The notes beneath the pieces are model-generated. The model was not told where the DNA came from. It saw only the letters and a program-made list of their open reading frames with translations, and did no database searches. A DNA stretch of 64,000 nucleotides, taken from NCBI GenBank assembly GCA_015061545.1, contig SUWJ01000009.1:18663-82662 (forward strand), read 5' to 3'. Below, piece by piece: positions 16,625 to 25,442 of the stretch. Position numbers and translations under genes: made by a program. Position 1 is the first letter of the stretch, and each line of letters starts with the position of its first letter. The stretch comes from Lentisphaerota bacterium. GTDB lineage: Bacteria > Verrucomicrobiota > Lentisphaeria > Victivallales > Victivallaceae.

Positions 16625-17767
16625 TCAAGCGTCGATTTCCCCGTCAAGCAGTCCCAGCGGCAAGGCGGCAGGACGTTTGCAGCTGGTAGTCAGCTGCACC
16701 TTGCGGCCTTCCGCGCCGGATTTATCAAAAGCCAACATGATCTCCAACACGTGCAGAGCCAGTTCTCCGCTGGCACGATGGGGTCTTTGGTTGGCGATTG
16801 CCATTGCCATATCTGCCGCCCCGATGCTGCGGCTGTTGCTTGAGTAGGCAAAAGGCATGGGCACTTCCTTAAATTCAAATTCAGCGGGGTCGCGGTGCGG
16901 CCACTCCCGCCGGAAAAGTTTTACCGGGCCGCCGAAGGTATTGGGGTCCGGTATTTGCAAAGACCCCTCGCTGCCGTAAAGTTCGATCGGTGCGTGACCG
17001 TGCCGGTAGACTTCAAAACTGGCAATAAAAGTTATATTTGCCCCGCAGGCAAACTCGATCACCCCCGTCTGGTGAGTATTGACGTTTACCGGATAAGCAT
17101 CGTAGGGTTTGTATTTATCCTGATAATTTTCGGCTACGGTATCACCGAAAGTGCGGAACTTTTCGGAGCAGGCTGTTACTGCCGTAACGCTGACCGCAGG
17201 CCCCAGCAGATTGACCAGACTGGTCACATAGTAAGGGCCTAAATCCAGCATAGGACCGGCACCTTTATCGTAAAAAAACGGTGCATGCCCCCACTTTTCA
17301 GGACCGCGCCCCTGCACGATGGCGGTACCGGACAACACTTTGCCGATCCAGTTATCGTCGATCAATTTGCGGGCAGTCTGCTGACCGCAGCCCAGGAATG
17401 TATCAGGCGCACATCCCACCTGCAAACCTTTTTCCTGCGCCAGAAGCATAACCGATCTGGCTTCTTCAAGATCCACACCGAAGGGTTTTTCCGAATAGGT
17501 ATGCTTATTGGCGTTGAGCGCGGCTTTGGCGATCTGCGCGTGCGCCTGCGGTGGAGTAAGGTTGATAACCAGTTCTATTTCAGGATCGCGCAACAATTCT
17601 TCGCAGGTACAGCAGCGGACATTGTACTGCTGAGCTTTTTCTTCGGCGCGGGAGCCGAGCAAATCGGCACACGCCACAACTTCAATATTGCGGAAACGTT
17701 TGGCAGCGTTGAAATAAGCATCGCTTATCATGCCGCAGCCGATGATCCCGACCTTGCACTTTTTCAT
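16625..17767 (-). CDS. Gfo/Idh/MocA family oxidoreductase
   Basis: 380 residues from the ATG at 17767, with AAGGAG 8 nt upstream; an in-frame GTG three codons earlier is rejected. Rossmann motif VGIIGCGMIS at the N-terminus; the family EKPFGVD motif holds the catalytic/cofactor Lys. The C-terminal alpha/beta domain contains GPMLDLGPYYVTSLVNLLGP, typical of the family. Such enzymes oxidise or reduce sugars and inositols with NAD(P). The gene is 12 bp downstream of a sugar isomerase/epimerase gene and shares its direction, so the pair is likely a catabolic module controlled by the divergent AraC regulator. Confidence 0.85.
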   Translation of the reverse strand: MKKCKVGIIGCGMISDAYFNAAKRFRNIEVVACADLLGSRAEEKAQQYNVRCCTCEELLRDPEIELVINLTPPQAHAQIAKAALNANKHTYSEKPFGVDLEEARSVMLLAQEKGLQVGCAPDTFLGCGQQTARKLIDDNWIGKVLSGTAIVQGRGPEKWGHAPFFYDKGAGPMLDLGPYYVTSLVNLLGPAVSVTAVTACSEKFRTFGDTVAENYQDKYKPYDAYPVNVNTHQTGVIEFACGANITFIASFEVYRHGHAPIELYGSEGSLQIPDPNTFGGPVKLFRREWPHRDPAEFEFKEVPMPFAYSSNSRSIGAADMAMAIANQRPHRASGELALHVLEIMLAFDKSGAEGRKVQLTTSCKRPAALPLGLLDGEIDA

Positions 17768-17779
17768 AAAAAACACTCC

Positions 17780-18577
17780 TTATTTATTGCCTGCGGCGAA
17801 ATTGTTGGATACCATAAAATCGTAACTTTCCTGCAATGCGCGGTGCATTTCTTTACAGCAGAAATCAAGTTCAACAATAACTGTTTCCACCTGTTCGGGC
17901 AGATTTGCGATCAATTTGCCGATCGGCAGATCACCCTGCCCCAGCGGAGTCAATTCCACATGACGCTCCAGAATACCGTTGACCATGTCGTTGCCTGATA
18001 CTTTCTGCGAGGCAAAACCGTCTTTCATATGAACAAGCACAGTATCATCGGCAAACATTTCCAGCATTTCCACTGCGTCTTCCTTCCCCAGATTGGTTGA
18101 CCAGAAACAATCCAGTTCGTATTTCATTCCCGGACAGAGTTCGCGGTAGATATCATATTTTATTCTGCCATCCAGACGGGCAAATTCAAAGTCGTGATTG
18201 TGCTGAAACATAGTAAAACCGTTGCGTTCAAGAACTTCTTTCATCCTGAGCGTGGTTTCCGCTGTGCGTTTAATGGCATCCAGATCTTCAAAATCTTTGG
18301 CAGTATAACCGCAGACGACCCGGTCAAGCCCTGCGGCATAAGCTGTATCCATAACTTCGCCCAGATTGTTCGGCCGCGCCCAGGGCGAGTGCGAGCTGTA
18401 CATCTTCAAACCAAGATCATCCAGCACCTTGCGGAATTCCGACGGGCGGATGTTCCAGAATCCGGCCGGTTCCACGCCCTTGTATCCCACATCGGCAACA
18501 AACTTGAGTTCTTTCCAAAAATCCGCTGCGGCAAACTCCCGCAGACTGTAAAGCTGAACTGATAACGGTTTTAGCAT
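17780..18577 (-). CDS. Sugar phosphate isomerase/epimerase (AP endonuclease-2-like TIM barrel)
   Basis: 265 residues. TIM-barrel signature of the xylose-isomerase-like superfamily: QLYSLRE start, GYKGVEPAG, a HNHDFEF strand, YELDCFW, VHMKDG and VIVELDF, which supply the Glu, Asp and His metal ligands. AAGGAG ribosome site 7 nt upstream. The substrate cannot be read from sequence. Together with the Gfo/Idh/MocA gene, a two-step oxidation/isomerisation of a sugar or inositol is likely (inference). A 19-bp near-palindrome lies at 18628-18646 in its leader. Confidence 0.8.
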   Translation of the reverse strand: MLKPLSVQLYSLREFAAADFWKELKFVADVGYKGVEPAGFWNIRPSEFRKVLDDLGLKMYSSHSPWARPNNLGEVMDTAYAAGLDRVVCGYTAKDFEDLDAIKRTAETTLRMKEVLERNGFTMFQHNHDFEFARLDGRIKYDIYRELCPGMKYELDCFWSTNLGKEDAVEMLEMFADDTVLVHMKDGFASQKVSGNDMVNGILERHVELTPLGQGDLPIGKLIANLPEQVETVIVELDFCCKEMHRALQESYDFMVSNNFAAGNK

Positions 18578-18627
18578 GACAAACTCCTTTTCTGCATTTA
18601 AAAAATTGATTTTATGTACTTTAATGC

Positions 18628-18646
18628 TATATTAGTAACTGATATA
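18628..18646. promoter_or_regulatory. Near-palindrome upstream of the isomerase gene
   Basis: TATATTAGT and ACTGATATA flank a single A (8 of 9 pairs). It is about 50 bp before the isomerase start and could be an operator overlapping its promoter. Confidence 0.3.
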
Positions 18647-18694
18647 AGTTTACCGCAAATATCTGTTATTGCAAAAATATTAACAGAATATTTT

Positions 18695-18733
18695 TTGACG
18701 ATATGTACTTTTTTATTGACAATTCGTACTTTT
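18695..18733. promoter_or_regulatory. Tandem 18-bp direct repeat, candidate AraC operator
   Basis: TTGACGATATGTACTTTT (18695-18712) and TTGACAATTCGTACTTTT (18716-18733) match at 15 of 18 positions with a 21-bp period, which is two helical turns. Tandem half-sites on one DNA face are typical of AraC-family operators. A third GTACTTT lies at 18616-18622, 89 bp away, next to the divergent isomerase gene. Confidence 0.5.
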
Positions 18734-18754
18734 ATAGATAAAAACCGTAAAATC

Positions 18755-19582
18755 ATGCAATTTGCCCCAACCATAACCACCCTTGAAAAAGTAGTTTTTT
18801 ACGCAGCGCCAATTGATCCGCTGCCGCTGCCTTACACCATTCCGAGCGGTATTCAGCTGGTGGAACTTATCACCGACGGCGTAGTATATTTTGAACAGGA
18901 CAATATACAGTACACCTGCCGCCGCGGAACGGTTTTCTGGCATATTGCAGGCGATCAAACCATCTGGCGGACTACCGTTGATGCTCCTTACCGCTGCATG
19001 GTGTTTCAATTCCGAACCGACTCGCCTGAGCGGATCGCCCCCCGTTTGAGCTGCTGGCAGGACAGCGAAAATTCGCTGGAAGAGTTCCTGAATACGGTAC
19101 ACAGCAACTTTTCCGGTAAGAGCCCGACCTCCCAGAAGAGTGCGCTGCTGGCAAGTTATTGCATTTCGGAACTGATGATGCACGCATTGCAGCTGAAAAA
19201 CCGCAGTCCTTACGCCCCGCCCGGACTGGACGGCAGCGATGAAGAAAAACTCTTGACGCTGGCAATAGAACAGATCAAAAAAGCTCTGCCCGCCATGCGG
19301 AATGTTCAAGCCATGTATCGGGCGGTAAAAATACCGCGCAATAAGCTCTTTGCCCTCTTCCGCGATAAATTGCACACCACGCCTTTTCAATGGCTGCGGG
19401 AACAGCAGCTTCAATACTCCCGCAGTTTGCTGGAAAGCAGCGATCTGCCGCTCAAAGATATCGCCGGCAAATGCGGTTTTGACCATGTGGAAGTCTTTCA
19501 CCGCTGCTTTGTAAAACGTTTCGGCGAGCCGCCGGGCAGCTATCGGAACACCCGCTTTGCCTATCGGGATTTCAGCAATTGA
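18755..19582 (+). CDS. AraC-family transcriptional regulator
   Basis: 275 residues from the ATG at 18755; upstream in-frame codons translate to a non-conserved hydrophobic stretch that overlaps the operator repeats. The N-terminal ~150 residues are a cupin-like sensor (CRRGTVFWHIAGDQTIWRT). The C-terminal ~100 residues carry two helix-turn-helices, the second being KDIAGKCGFDHVEVFHRCFVKRFGEPPG, the AraC signature. The ribosome site is weak. Divergent from the isomerase/dehydrogenase pair, with tandem repeats between them, so direct control of that pair is likely. Confidence 0.85.
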   Translation: MQFAPTITTLEKVVFYAAPIDPLPLPYTIPSGIQLVELITDGVVYFEQDNIQYTCRRGTVFWHIAGDQTIWRTTVDAPYRCMVFQFRTDSPERIAPRLSCWQDSENSLEEFLNTVHSNFSGKSPTSQKSALLASYCISELMMHALQLKNRSPYAPPGLDGSDEEKLLTLAIEQIKKALPAMRNVQAMYRAVKIPRNKLFALFRDKLHTTPFQWLREQQLQYSRSLLESSDLPLKDIAGKCGFDHVEVFHRCFVKRFGEPPGSYRNTRFAYRDFSN

Positions 19583-19761
19583 ATTTATACAAGCTGCATT
19601 TTGACGCTTTTTTTGACAAAAAACAGCTTTTTTGCATAAAAATACTTGCATAAGCGGTAAAAAGGGGTTAATTTAAATTACTGCTAAACCGTGTCAGTAT
19701 AAAAAAATAACAGCAACACACCTGTTGCAAAAAATAACCAAACAATAAGGGAAAGAAAGCT

Positions 19762-21087
19762 ATGAGCAAGCTGGCAATTCTCGGCGGCGAAAAGGTCGCC
19801 ACTTCGTCAATCGCAGCCAATGTCAAATGGCCGATCATCAACCGGGCTATGGAAGAATCGGTTATCTCGGTTCTGCGCGATGGCAATATGTCGGGTACCG
19901 ACATCACCAAACAGTTTGAAATCGAATTTGCCAAGTGGAACAAGACTGAGTACGCATTGGCTCAGAGCAGCGGTACTTCCTGCTTGCAGGCTGCCATGTT
20001 CGGTGTCGGTCTGGGTCACGGCGATGAACTGATCTGCCCCAGCACCACCTACTGGGCTTCCGCGCTGCCCGCCATGAGCCTGGGCGCCACCATTGTTTAC
20101 GCTGATATCGATCCCAAGACTCTCTGTCTGGATCCCAAAGACTTTGAAAAGCGCATCACTCCCCGCACCAAGGCGGTGGTGGTGGTTCACTACTGCAGCT
20201 ATCCTGCCCCCATGGACGAAATCATGGCGATCGCCCGCAAGCACAACATCAAAGTCATCGAAGACGTGTCGCACGCGCAGGGCGGTTTCTACAAGGGTCA
20301 GATGCTCGGTACCATCGGTGACGTTGCTGCCATGAGCTTGATGAGCGGTAAATCCTTTGCTATCGGCGAAGGCGGTATCCTCGTTACCAACGATCGTGAA
20401 ATCTACGAACGCGCCATGCTCTGGGGTCACTACGAACGCGCCGGCGAAATCAACCTGCCCGGTCTGGCCGAATACAAAGGTCTGCCCTGCGGCGGTTACA
20501 AATACCGTATGCACCAGCTCTCCAGCGTGGTCGGTCTGGAACAGCTCAAGAAGTACGACAGCGAATGTGCAGTTATCGACGCTGCCATGAAGTATTTCTG
20601 GGATGGTCTGAAAGATCTGCCGCTGGATCCCCATATGCCTGCCGATGCCGGCAGCACCAAGGCTGGCTGGTATGCCTGTAAGGGTATCTACAACCCCGAT
20701 GCCTTTGAAGGTCTGTCGCTCAAATACTTCATCGATGCTGTAATCGCTGAAGGCGGTCAGGGCTTCGGCGCCGGCTGCAACGCCGCGCTGCACACCCACG
20801 GTTTGGTCCACTCCATGGATGTCTATGGCGAAGGCAAACCCACCAACACCGCCAATTTGCCCGCCGGTGCCGACACCAACATCAACGTTGACGGCAGCTT
20901 GCCGGTGGCGGAAAATATCTGCAACTACGCGTTCTCGATTCCGTGGTTCAAGCACTTCGACCGCGCTCTGATCGACGAACAGATCGCCGCGGTGCGCAAG
21001 GTTGCCGAAAACTACAAAGATCTGCTGGCTACCGACCCCAAGGAAAAGGTTTCCGGCAAGTTCTTCCAGACTGCCCGCAAAAACTGA
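19762..21087 (+). CDS. DegT/DnrJ/EryC1/StrS-family PLP aminotransferase
   Basis: 441 residues. Fold-type I aminotransferase: the DGNMSGTDITKQFEIEFAKW opening, SSGTSCLQAA for phosphate binding, EDVSHAQGG with the Asp that pairs with the pyridine N, and MSGKSFAIGEGG, whose Lys197 should form the Schiff base. The family transaminates keto-sugars or cyclitols. Codon use is biased toward C/G endings, unlike its neighbours, suggesting high expression. The gene is alone, with its own terminator. Whether it serves surface-sugar synthesis or catabolism cannot be decided. Confidence 0.85.
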   Translation: MSKLAILGGEKVATSSIAANVKWPIINRAMEESVISVLRDGNMSGTDITKQFEIEFAKWNKTEYALAQSSGTSCLQAAMFGVGLGHGDELICPSTTYWASALPAMSLGATIVYADIDPKTLCLDPKDFEKRITPRTKAVVVVHYCSYPAPMDEIMAIARKHNIKVIEDVSHAQGGFYKGQMLGTIGDVAAMSLMSGKSFAIGEGGILVTNDREIYERAMLWGHYERAGEINLPGLAEYKGLPCGGYKYRMHQLSSVVGLEQLKKYDSECAVIDAAMKYFWDGLKDLPLDPHMPADAGSTKAGWYACKGIYNPDAFEGLSLKYFIDAVIAEGGQGFGAGCNAALHTHGLVHSMDVYGEGKPTNTANLPAGADTNINVDGSLPVAENICNYAFSIPWFKHFDRALIDEQIAAVRKVAENYKDLLATDPKEKVSGKFFQTARKN

Positions 21088-21124
21088 GTTCTGAGTAGGC
21101 AGTAAGCTGAAAAGCTTTGATTTG

Positions 21125-21163
21125 GAGGCTGTTGCAAAAATGTTTTGCAACAGCCTCTTTTGT
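21125..21163 (+). terminator. Rho-independent terminator of the DegT gene
   Basis: GAGGCTGTTGCAAAA (21125-21139) pairs with TTTTGCAACAGCCTC (21143-21157), followed by TTTTG. It shares the GTTGCA stem core with the greA terminator. Confidence 0.9.
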
Positions 21164-21176
21164 TATATTGCTTTAA

Positions 21177-21216
21177 CGTAAAAAAGCGTTGCCAAACCCG
21201 GCAGAGGTTTGGCAAC
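21177..21216 (-). terminator. Rho-independent terminator of the DUF4434 gene
   Basis: GTTGCCAAACC (21188-21198) and GGTTTGGCAAC (21206-21216) form an 11-bp stem. Reading the minus strand, the stem is followed by GCTTTTTTACG. Confidence 0.85.
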
Positions 21217-21250
21217 AATCCAGTTAATTTTATCAGTACAGAAGTTTTTT

Positions 21251-22249
21251 TCAGTTATAGATTTCGTCGATAATTGCCGGATCGCGGCCGATTATTTCCA
21301 GATAACGTGCCAGCAGACGGCGCGACGAACCCCATTCGGTATTGGGGCTGAGGCAGCTGAAAAACTCGTAAGTGATGATTCTTTTGACCAGCGGCGACGC
21401 CTCCGCAAGTTTCATATAAAGTGTGCGGTAATCGCTCTGACGGAACACGCCCTTGGGTTCGCCGTGTCCGGGGAAAGGCCGCTGGAAGGTTTCGATATTG
21501 CTCCAAAGCTCGATATTGCATTGGTCAAAAAGTTTGCCGACCTTGCGATACCACTCCTGCAAGCCGTTATCCTGAATTTCGCCGTAAAAACAACCGGGCG
21601 CGGCAATCTTATCCTGCGGCGCGCAGTAATCCAGCAAACCGGCTACCCGCTCAAAAAAGTACCGTCCGTAAATATCGACCCATTGATCGGGGGTATATTG
21701 CCGTGCCATATCACCCAGCGGGCCGCGGAACGACGGACTCATAAAGGTCTTCATCTGCGGATAATTGCTGCGCATATACTTGAGAACTTCAGCACATATA
21801 TCCAGAAAATTGAAATGCCACGGCAATGCTTCCAGCGTTACATACAAGCCTTTAAAGCATTTGTGATGAGCATATTTCGCCACCGTCCTGTCATAATAGC
21901 GTTTATTGTCATCAACCTCTTTGAGCCAGTCGCCCATATGCAGATTGGTTATATTCTGGGGGCCGCCGAGAAAGACGGTCATATCGTACTTATCGCCCAA
22001 TCTGAAGACCATATCCAGCAGATTTTCATCCTCCGGCCAGGTGGTGGAACGCGGATCTTCTGCAGAAAGGCGGATCCCGTTCTGCTCGACTTCGGTACGG
22101 ATAATGAACAAGTGATCCATACCGATAGCCTTCATCATCCGGAAATCCTGTTCCCACTCTTTAAGTCCGGCATTGACGATCCCCGTATCGGATATAAGCA
22201 TATTGACAAAGGAGCCGGTGATAGGTTTTATTTCAGCATTTTTAAGCAT
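21251..22249 (-). CDS. DUF4434-type TIM-barrel protein
   Basis: 332 residues, no signal peptide. The opening (ITGSFVNML, then WEQDFRMMKAIGMDHLFIIRTEV) and the 'KYDMTVFLGGPQN' and CFKGLYVTLEALPWHF stretches match DUF4434 proteins, which adopt a glycosidase-like TIM barrel. Acidic residues at strand ends (TLEA, GEIQDNG) could be catalytic but this is not shown. It lies 19 bp downstream of the LamG-like gene and both are driven by a promoter at 23029-23057. Probably a carbohydrate-active enzyme. Confidence 0.65.
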   Translation of the reverse strand: MLKNAEIKPITGSFVNMLISDTGIVNAGLKEWEQDFRMMKAIGMDHLFIIRTEVEQNGIRLSAEDPRSTTWPEDENLLDMVFRLGDKYDMTVFLGGPQNITNLHMGDWLKEVDDNKRYYDRTVAKYAHHKCFKGLYVTLEALPWHFNFLDICAEVLKYMRSNYPQMKTFMSPSFRGPLGDMARQYTPDQWVDIYGRYFFERVAGLLDYCAPQDKIAAPGCFYGEIQDNGLQEWYRKVGKLFDQCNIELWSNIETFQRPFPGHGEPKGVFRQSDYRTLYMKLAEASPLVKRIITYEFFSCLSPNTEWGSSRRLLARYLEIIGRDPAIIDEIYN

Positions 22250-22268
22250 CTCACTCTATCCTTGCGGT

Positions 22269-22955
22269 TTATTTATCACTTGTTTTAACCGTAAGTTTTA
22301 CCTGCATGATCGTTCCCGGCAACGTCCAGTAATCGGAGCCGACCCGATCGCCGATAACGGTGGGGAAAACCGCAGGTGCCAGCGGCATCGGATCGATCTT
22401 GCCAGCTCCGCACGGTTTTTTATCCAGAAAGAACTTGACTGCACCGGTTTCAGAACACTCCACGGTCAGAGTATGAACTTTACCCTTTTGCAGCTGCAGC
22501 GCCGTACCTGTAACCTGTTTGGAGTGATCGCCGAACCCCGCGTACAAGCTCGGATGCAGACTGCCCTTGCTGGTTTTGTTGATCACCAGCGCAAAACCTG
22601 AGTTATCCTGTTTACTTTTGTTGCGCGGCGAAACCAGATATTTGTTATCCCACAAAAACATACGATTCTGCTCAAGATTGTTCAGCATAAAAGTCACTTC
22701 CAGCGTAAACGCGCCTGCAGGGGTCAATTCCGGCACCACCGTTTTGGTGAAAGCTCCGCCTGCCAGATTTTTCTTATGTTCAAAACAGGTCAGACCATCG
22801 GCGCTGATAACCGAATTTTTGCGTAAAAACATATCAATTGTATTACTTCCGTCATTCCCCTGCACAAAATTCCACGCATAAACTTTTTCGGCAGCATTCA
22901 GACCGATACACCCAAGGATCATTGCTGCAATTACAGCTTTTTTGAACATTTTCAT
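22269..22955 (-). CDS. Secreted LamG/concanavalin-like protein
   Basis: 228 residues from the ATG at 22955, chosen because a signal peptide (FKKAVIAAMILGCIGLNAA) begins there; a start at 22949 is also possible. The mature protein fits a LamG-like beta-sandwich: GAFTLEVTFML, FALVINK, 'LHPSLYAGF', KVHTLTVECSETGAVKFFLDKK, GTIMQVKLTV. These domains usually bind carbohydrate or protein. The leader contains a strong inverted repeat (22994-23020). First gene of a two-gene unit with the DUF4434 protein. Confidence 0.65.
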   Translation of the reverse strand: MKMFKKAVIAAMILGCIGLNAAEKVYAWNFVQGNDGSNTIDMFLRKNSVISADGLTCFEHKKNLAGGAFTKTVVPELTPAGAFTLEVTFMLNNLEQNRMFLWDNKYLVSPRNKSKQDNSGFALVINKTSKGSLHPSLYAGFGDHSKQVTGTALQLQKGKVHTLTVECSETGAVKFFLDKKPCGAGKIDPMPLAPAVFPTVIGDRVGSDYWTLPGTIMQVKLTVKTSDK

Positions 22956-22993
22956 TTCCGACAGCTTTCTGTTGATTGATTTAGATAAAATAT

Positions 22994-23020
22994 TGCCGGA
23001 TAATACCTGATTATCCGGCA
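22994..23020 (-). promoter_or_regulatory. Perfect 11-bp inverted repeat in the LamG leader
   Basis: TGCCGGATAAT and its exact complement ATTATCCGGCA flank 5 nt. It starts within a few bases of the predicted transcript start and is followed on the minus strand by ATATTTTAT. It could be an operator, a leader hairpin or a weak attenuator. Confidence 0.55.
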
Positions 23021-23028
23021 CCGTGGTT

Positions 23029-23057
23029 AATTTAGCGTTATTGAACTGTTTTGTCAA
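23029..23057 (-). promoter_or_regulatory. Promoter of the LamG/DUF4434 unit
   Basis: Minus strand TTGACA (23052-23057), a 17-bp spacer and TAAATT (23029-23034). Confidence 0.6.
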
Positions 23058-23107
23058 CAGCCAAATCAATAAATCAAATGTTTTTTCTCAATTAACTTTT
23101 TTCCCGC

Positions 23108-25435
23108 TCACAAACTGGAGATCCTGACCTTACCCAGCGGAGTATCGGCCAGTTCTTCGATCACGGGCGTCAATCCTGCGGGGTGTTCAACGGTCAAATC
23201 AAACTTGCCCTGACCGTTTTTCTGCCACGCAACTTTGATTTTACCGCCGGGAGTGGGGATCTCGCCGGAAGCAGCGGTGTACTTATCGCTCCAGATGCGC
23301 ACCCGGAAGCGTTTGAATCCGACTTCCAGCGGCACTACGCCCAGCAGCCCTGCCCCGCAATAATAGATCGGCAAACTGCTCCAGCCGTGGCACAGACTGC
23401 CTGCATAAACAAAATCATCGCCGCCTTTGGCAGTTTCCCACAAAGTCGTACTGTTGCCGTCCAGCATGGGGTAATAGTTATTTTCCAATTTGTGCCTGAT
23501 GAATTTGCGCCCTGCCGTACCGTAATCAAAACTCAACATTGCCTGAATCAGATACGGCATGGGACTGAGCGTTACCGGAACCAGCGAACCGTCTTCGGCG
23601 ATCAGGCGCTGTACAACGCCAGCCTGACGCTCCGCAGGAACTGCACCGCAAAAGAGCATCATCAGCTGAACGTGTTCGTGGCGGTCGCTAGTTGGTTTGC
23701 CGCAATGGAGGCTCGTAGCGTAACAATTTTCGCCTTCAACGTAGAAAAGTTCTTCCACTTTGCGGCGGATACGGAGCGCTTCCGCCTGCAGTTTTTCCGC
23801 TTGCGCAGGATCGCCGTCAACGGCTTCCATCTTACTCATCGCATCCAGCATATTGGAAAAATAAAGGTTGTAAAGGCTGTGAACATCATCCGCAGTCATT
23901 ACTGTATGACTCAAGCCGGGTGTCCATTCATAGAAATTCCAGAAGTCGGGATCCAGCGCCTGATAAAGCGTGGTATTGACATCCTTTGCCGCCGAAAGTT
24001 TTTCGTACATGGCATAGACCGTGCTGCGGTTTTTCCTCCAGACCGAACGATCACCGCTGTAAAGCATATGTTCGTACATCTGCAGCGGCCAGATCATACT
24101 GAAAATCGGAATCGTGCGCGGCAGCCGGGTCGGATGACACAAGCGCAAATACCCGTCTTCGCGCAAACCGCTGCCGATCAAGTTCAGCGAAGCGGCGGCA
24201 AAGTCGTAATTGCCCCAGACATAATATCCGTAAAGCATCTGATTGCGCGAGTCATAAGTATAAAGCGCCTGTTCGCGCCACGGACAATCTTCGTAATGCT
24301 CGTGCATACAATGTTCCAGCGTGCGGATGGCAAGTTTGCGCAATGAGTGCAATTCAGCATCAGCGCAGTCAAATGCCGCCGGTGTCGGAACCGGCAGCGT
24401 CCACGGAGCAATTCCTGCAAACTCAAAGTCAAGGGCAAGACAATCTTCGGGGGGAAGAATATGAAACTCCAGATAACGCCCGCCGATGCGGCGGAACGGC
24501 AGCTGAAAACGGTCATTGCTGCCGCGGCAGATATAACGGTCGGCAAAGTTTCTGCCGAAACACTCCATACGCACATGACCGTCGTCCAGATGTTCCCCGT
24601 GGGCAAAGTCAACGATCGTCCCCGCGGGCGCATTCAAAGCAAATTCCACAAAGCCCACCTTTTCTTCGCCCAGATCATAGATCAGGCTCCAGCCGTCGGA
24701 AACTTTTGCCAGGCGGGTAAGAGTTCCTTCCAGTGGCTGATAATCCCAGAAAACATGATCCGCTGCCATAGTCTGCGCAAAGGAATCTCTTTCCACATAG
24801 CGGTGCAGCAGACCGCTTTTGATCCGTTTACCGGCAATAAAACTTTCCAGCACGGGTCGGGCTGCCGCCGGGCGCAAAACGATTTCCCGCGTTTCTACTT
24901 CGGCGAAAGGCGCCTGCCACGCGGAATCATCGAACTGCATACTGCGCCAATCGCCGGAATCAAGGCGGGCATCGAATTGCATAGTATAGCCCAGCTGCGG
25001 AGTTATCAGCGGCATTACTCCGTTGCGGAATCCCGGCGTGGGAGCGACTTTGCAGCTGCCATCGGATATTGCCAGCGCGTTACCGCTGCTTTCCAGCACA
25101 AATACAGTTCCAGGCAAGCCTTCGGCGTAAACCGAACAGCTGTATCCCTGGTGATAGATACTCAAAGCAATAATATGTTCGCCCGCAGCAAGATTGTTCA
25201 ACGCTATATTTGTATAGGTCGGTGCATCAGGATCGTCGGAAAACTGTCCGCGCCCGATTTCCTCTCCGTCGAAATACGCGATAAAATTTGAATCTGCCAT
25301 TATCCTGAAAACCGCCTGTTCGACCGCTTTTTCCAGCACGATCTTTTTGCGGACTGCCATAAACTGGTGCAGGCAGCTTTTTTCGTCATTCAGCCACAAC
25401 CGGCAGGCGCCGAACCATGGGAAATCTTTGCTCAT
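23108..25435 (-). CDS. GH78-type alpha-L-rhamnosidase-like enzyme
   Basis: 775 residues from the ATG at 25435 (AAAAGG upstream); an earlier in-frame ATG at 25459 overlaps the regulator gene. Order: beta-sandwich domains (~1-330), then an (alpha/alpha)6 barrel with EDCPWREQ. Asp383, Glu388 and Asp395 have the 5- and 12-residue spacing of the GH78 acidic residues, and TTLWETAKGG supplies the expected later Glu. A C-terminal beta domain follows. No signal peptide, so cytoplasmic action on imported oligosaccharides is expected. Specificity for rhamnose is likely but not proven. Encoded directly after its probable regulator. Confidence 0.8.
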   Translation of the reverse strand: MSKDFPWFGACRLWLNDEKSCLHQFMAVRKKIVLEKAVEQAVFRIMADSNFIAYFDGEEIGRGQFSDDPDAPTYTNIALNNLAAGEHIIALSIYHQGYSCSVYAEGLPGTVFVLESSGNALAISDGSCKVAPTPGFRNGVMPLITPQLGYTMQFDARLDSGDWRSMQFDDSAWQAPFAEVETREIVLRPAAARPVLESFIAGKRIKSGLLHRYVERDSFAQTMAADHVFWDYQPLEGTLTRLAKVSDGWSLIYDLGEEKVGFVEFALNAPAGTIVDFAHGEHLDDGHVRMECFGRNFADRYICRGSNDRFQLPFRRIGGRYLEFHILPPEDCLALDFEFAGIAPWTLPVPTPAAFDCADAELHSLRKLAIRTLEHCMHEHYEDCPWREQALYTYDSRNQMLYGYYVWGNYDFAAASLNLIGSGLREDGYLRLCHPTRLPRTIPIFSMIWPLQMYEHMLYSGDRSVWRKNRSTVYAMYEKLSAAKDVNTTLYQALDPDFWNFYEWTPGLSHTVMTADDVHSLYNLYFSNMLDAMSKMEAVDGDPAQAEKLQAEALRIRRKVEELFYVEGENCYATSLHCGKPTSDRHEHVQLMMLFCGAVPAERQAGVVQRLIAEDGSLVPVTLSPMPYLIQAMLSFDYGTAGRKFIRHKLENNYYPMLDGNSTTLWETAKGGDDFVYAGSLCHGWSSLPIYYCGAGLLGVVPLEVGFKRFRVRIWSDKYTAASGEIPTPGGKIKVAWQKNGQGKFDLTVEHPAGLTPVIEELADTPLGKVRISSL

Positions 25436-25442
25436 TAATTTA

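Noticed and set aside
19807..21150. 447-residue minus-strand frame opposite the DegT gene
   Set aside because: Caused by strongly biased codon use in the real aminotransferase; no motif or ribosome site.
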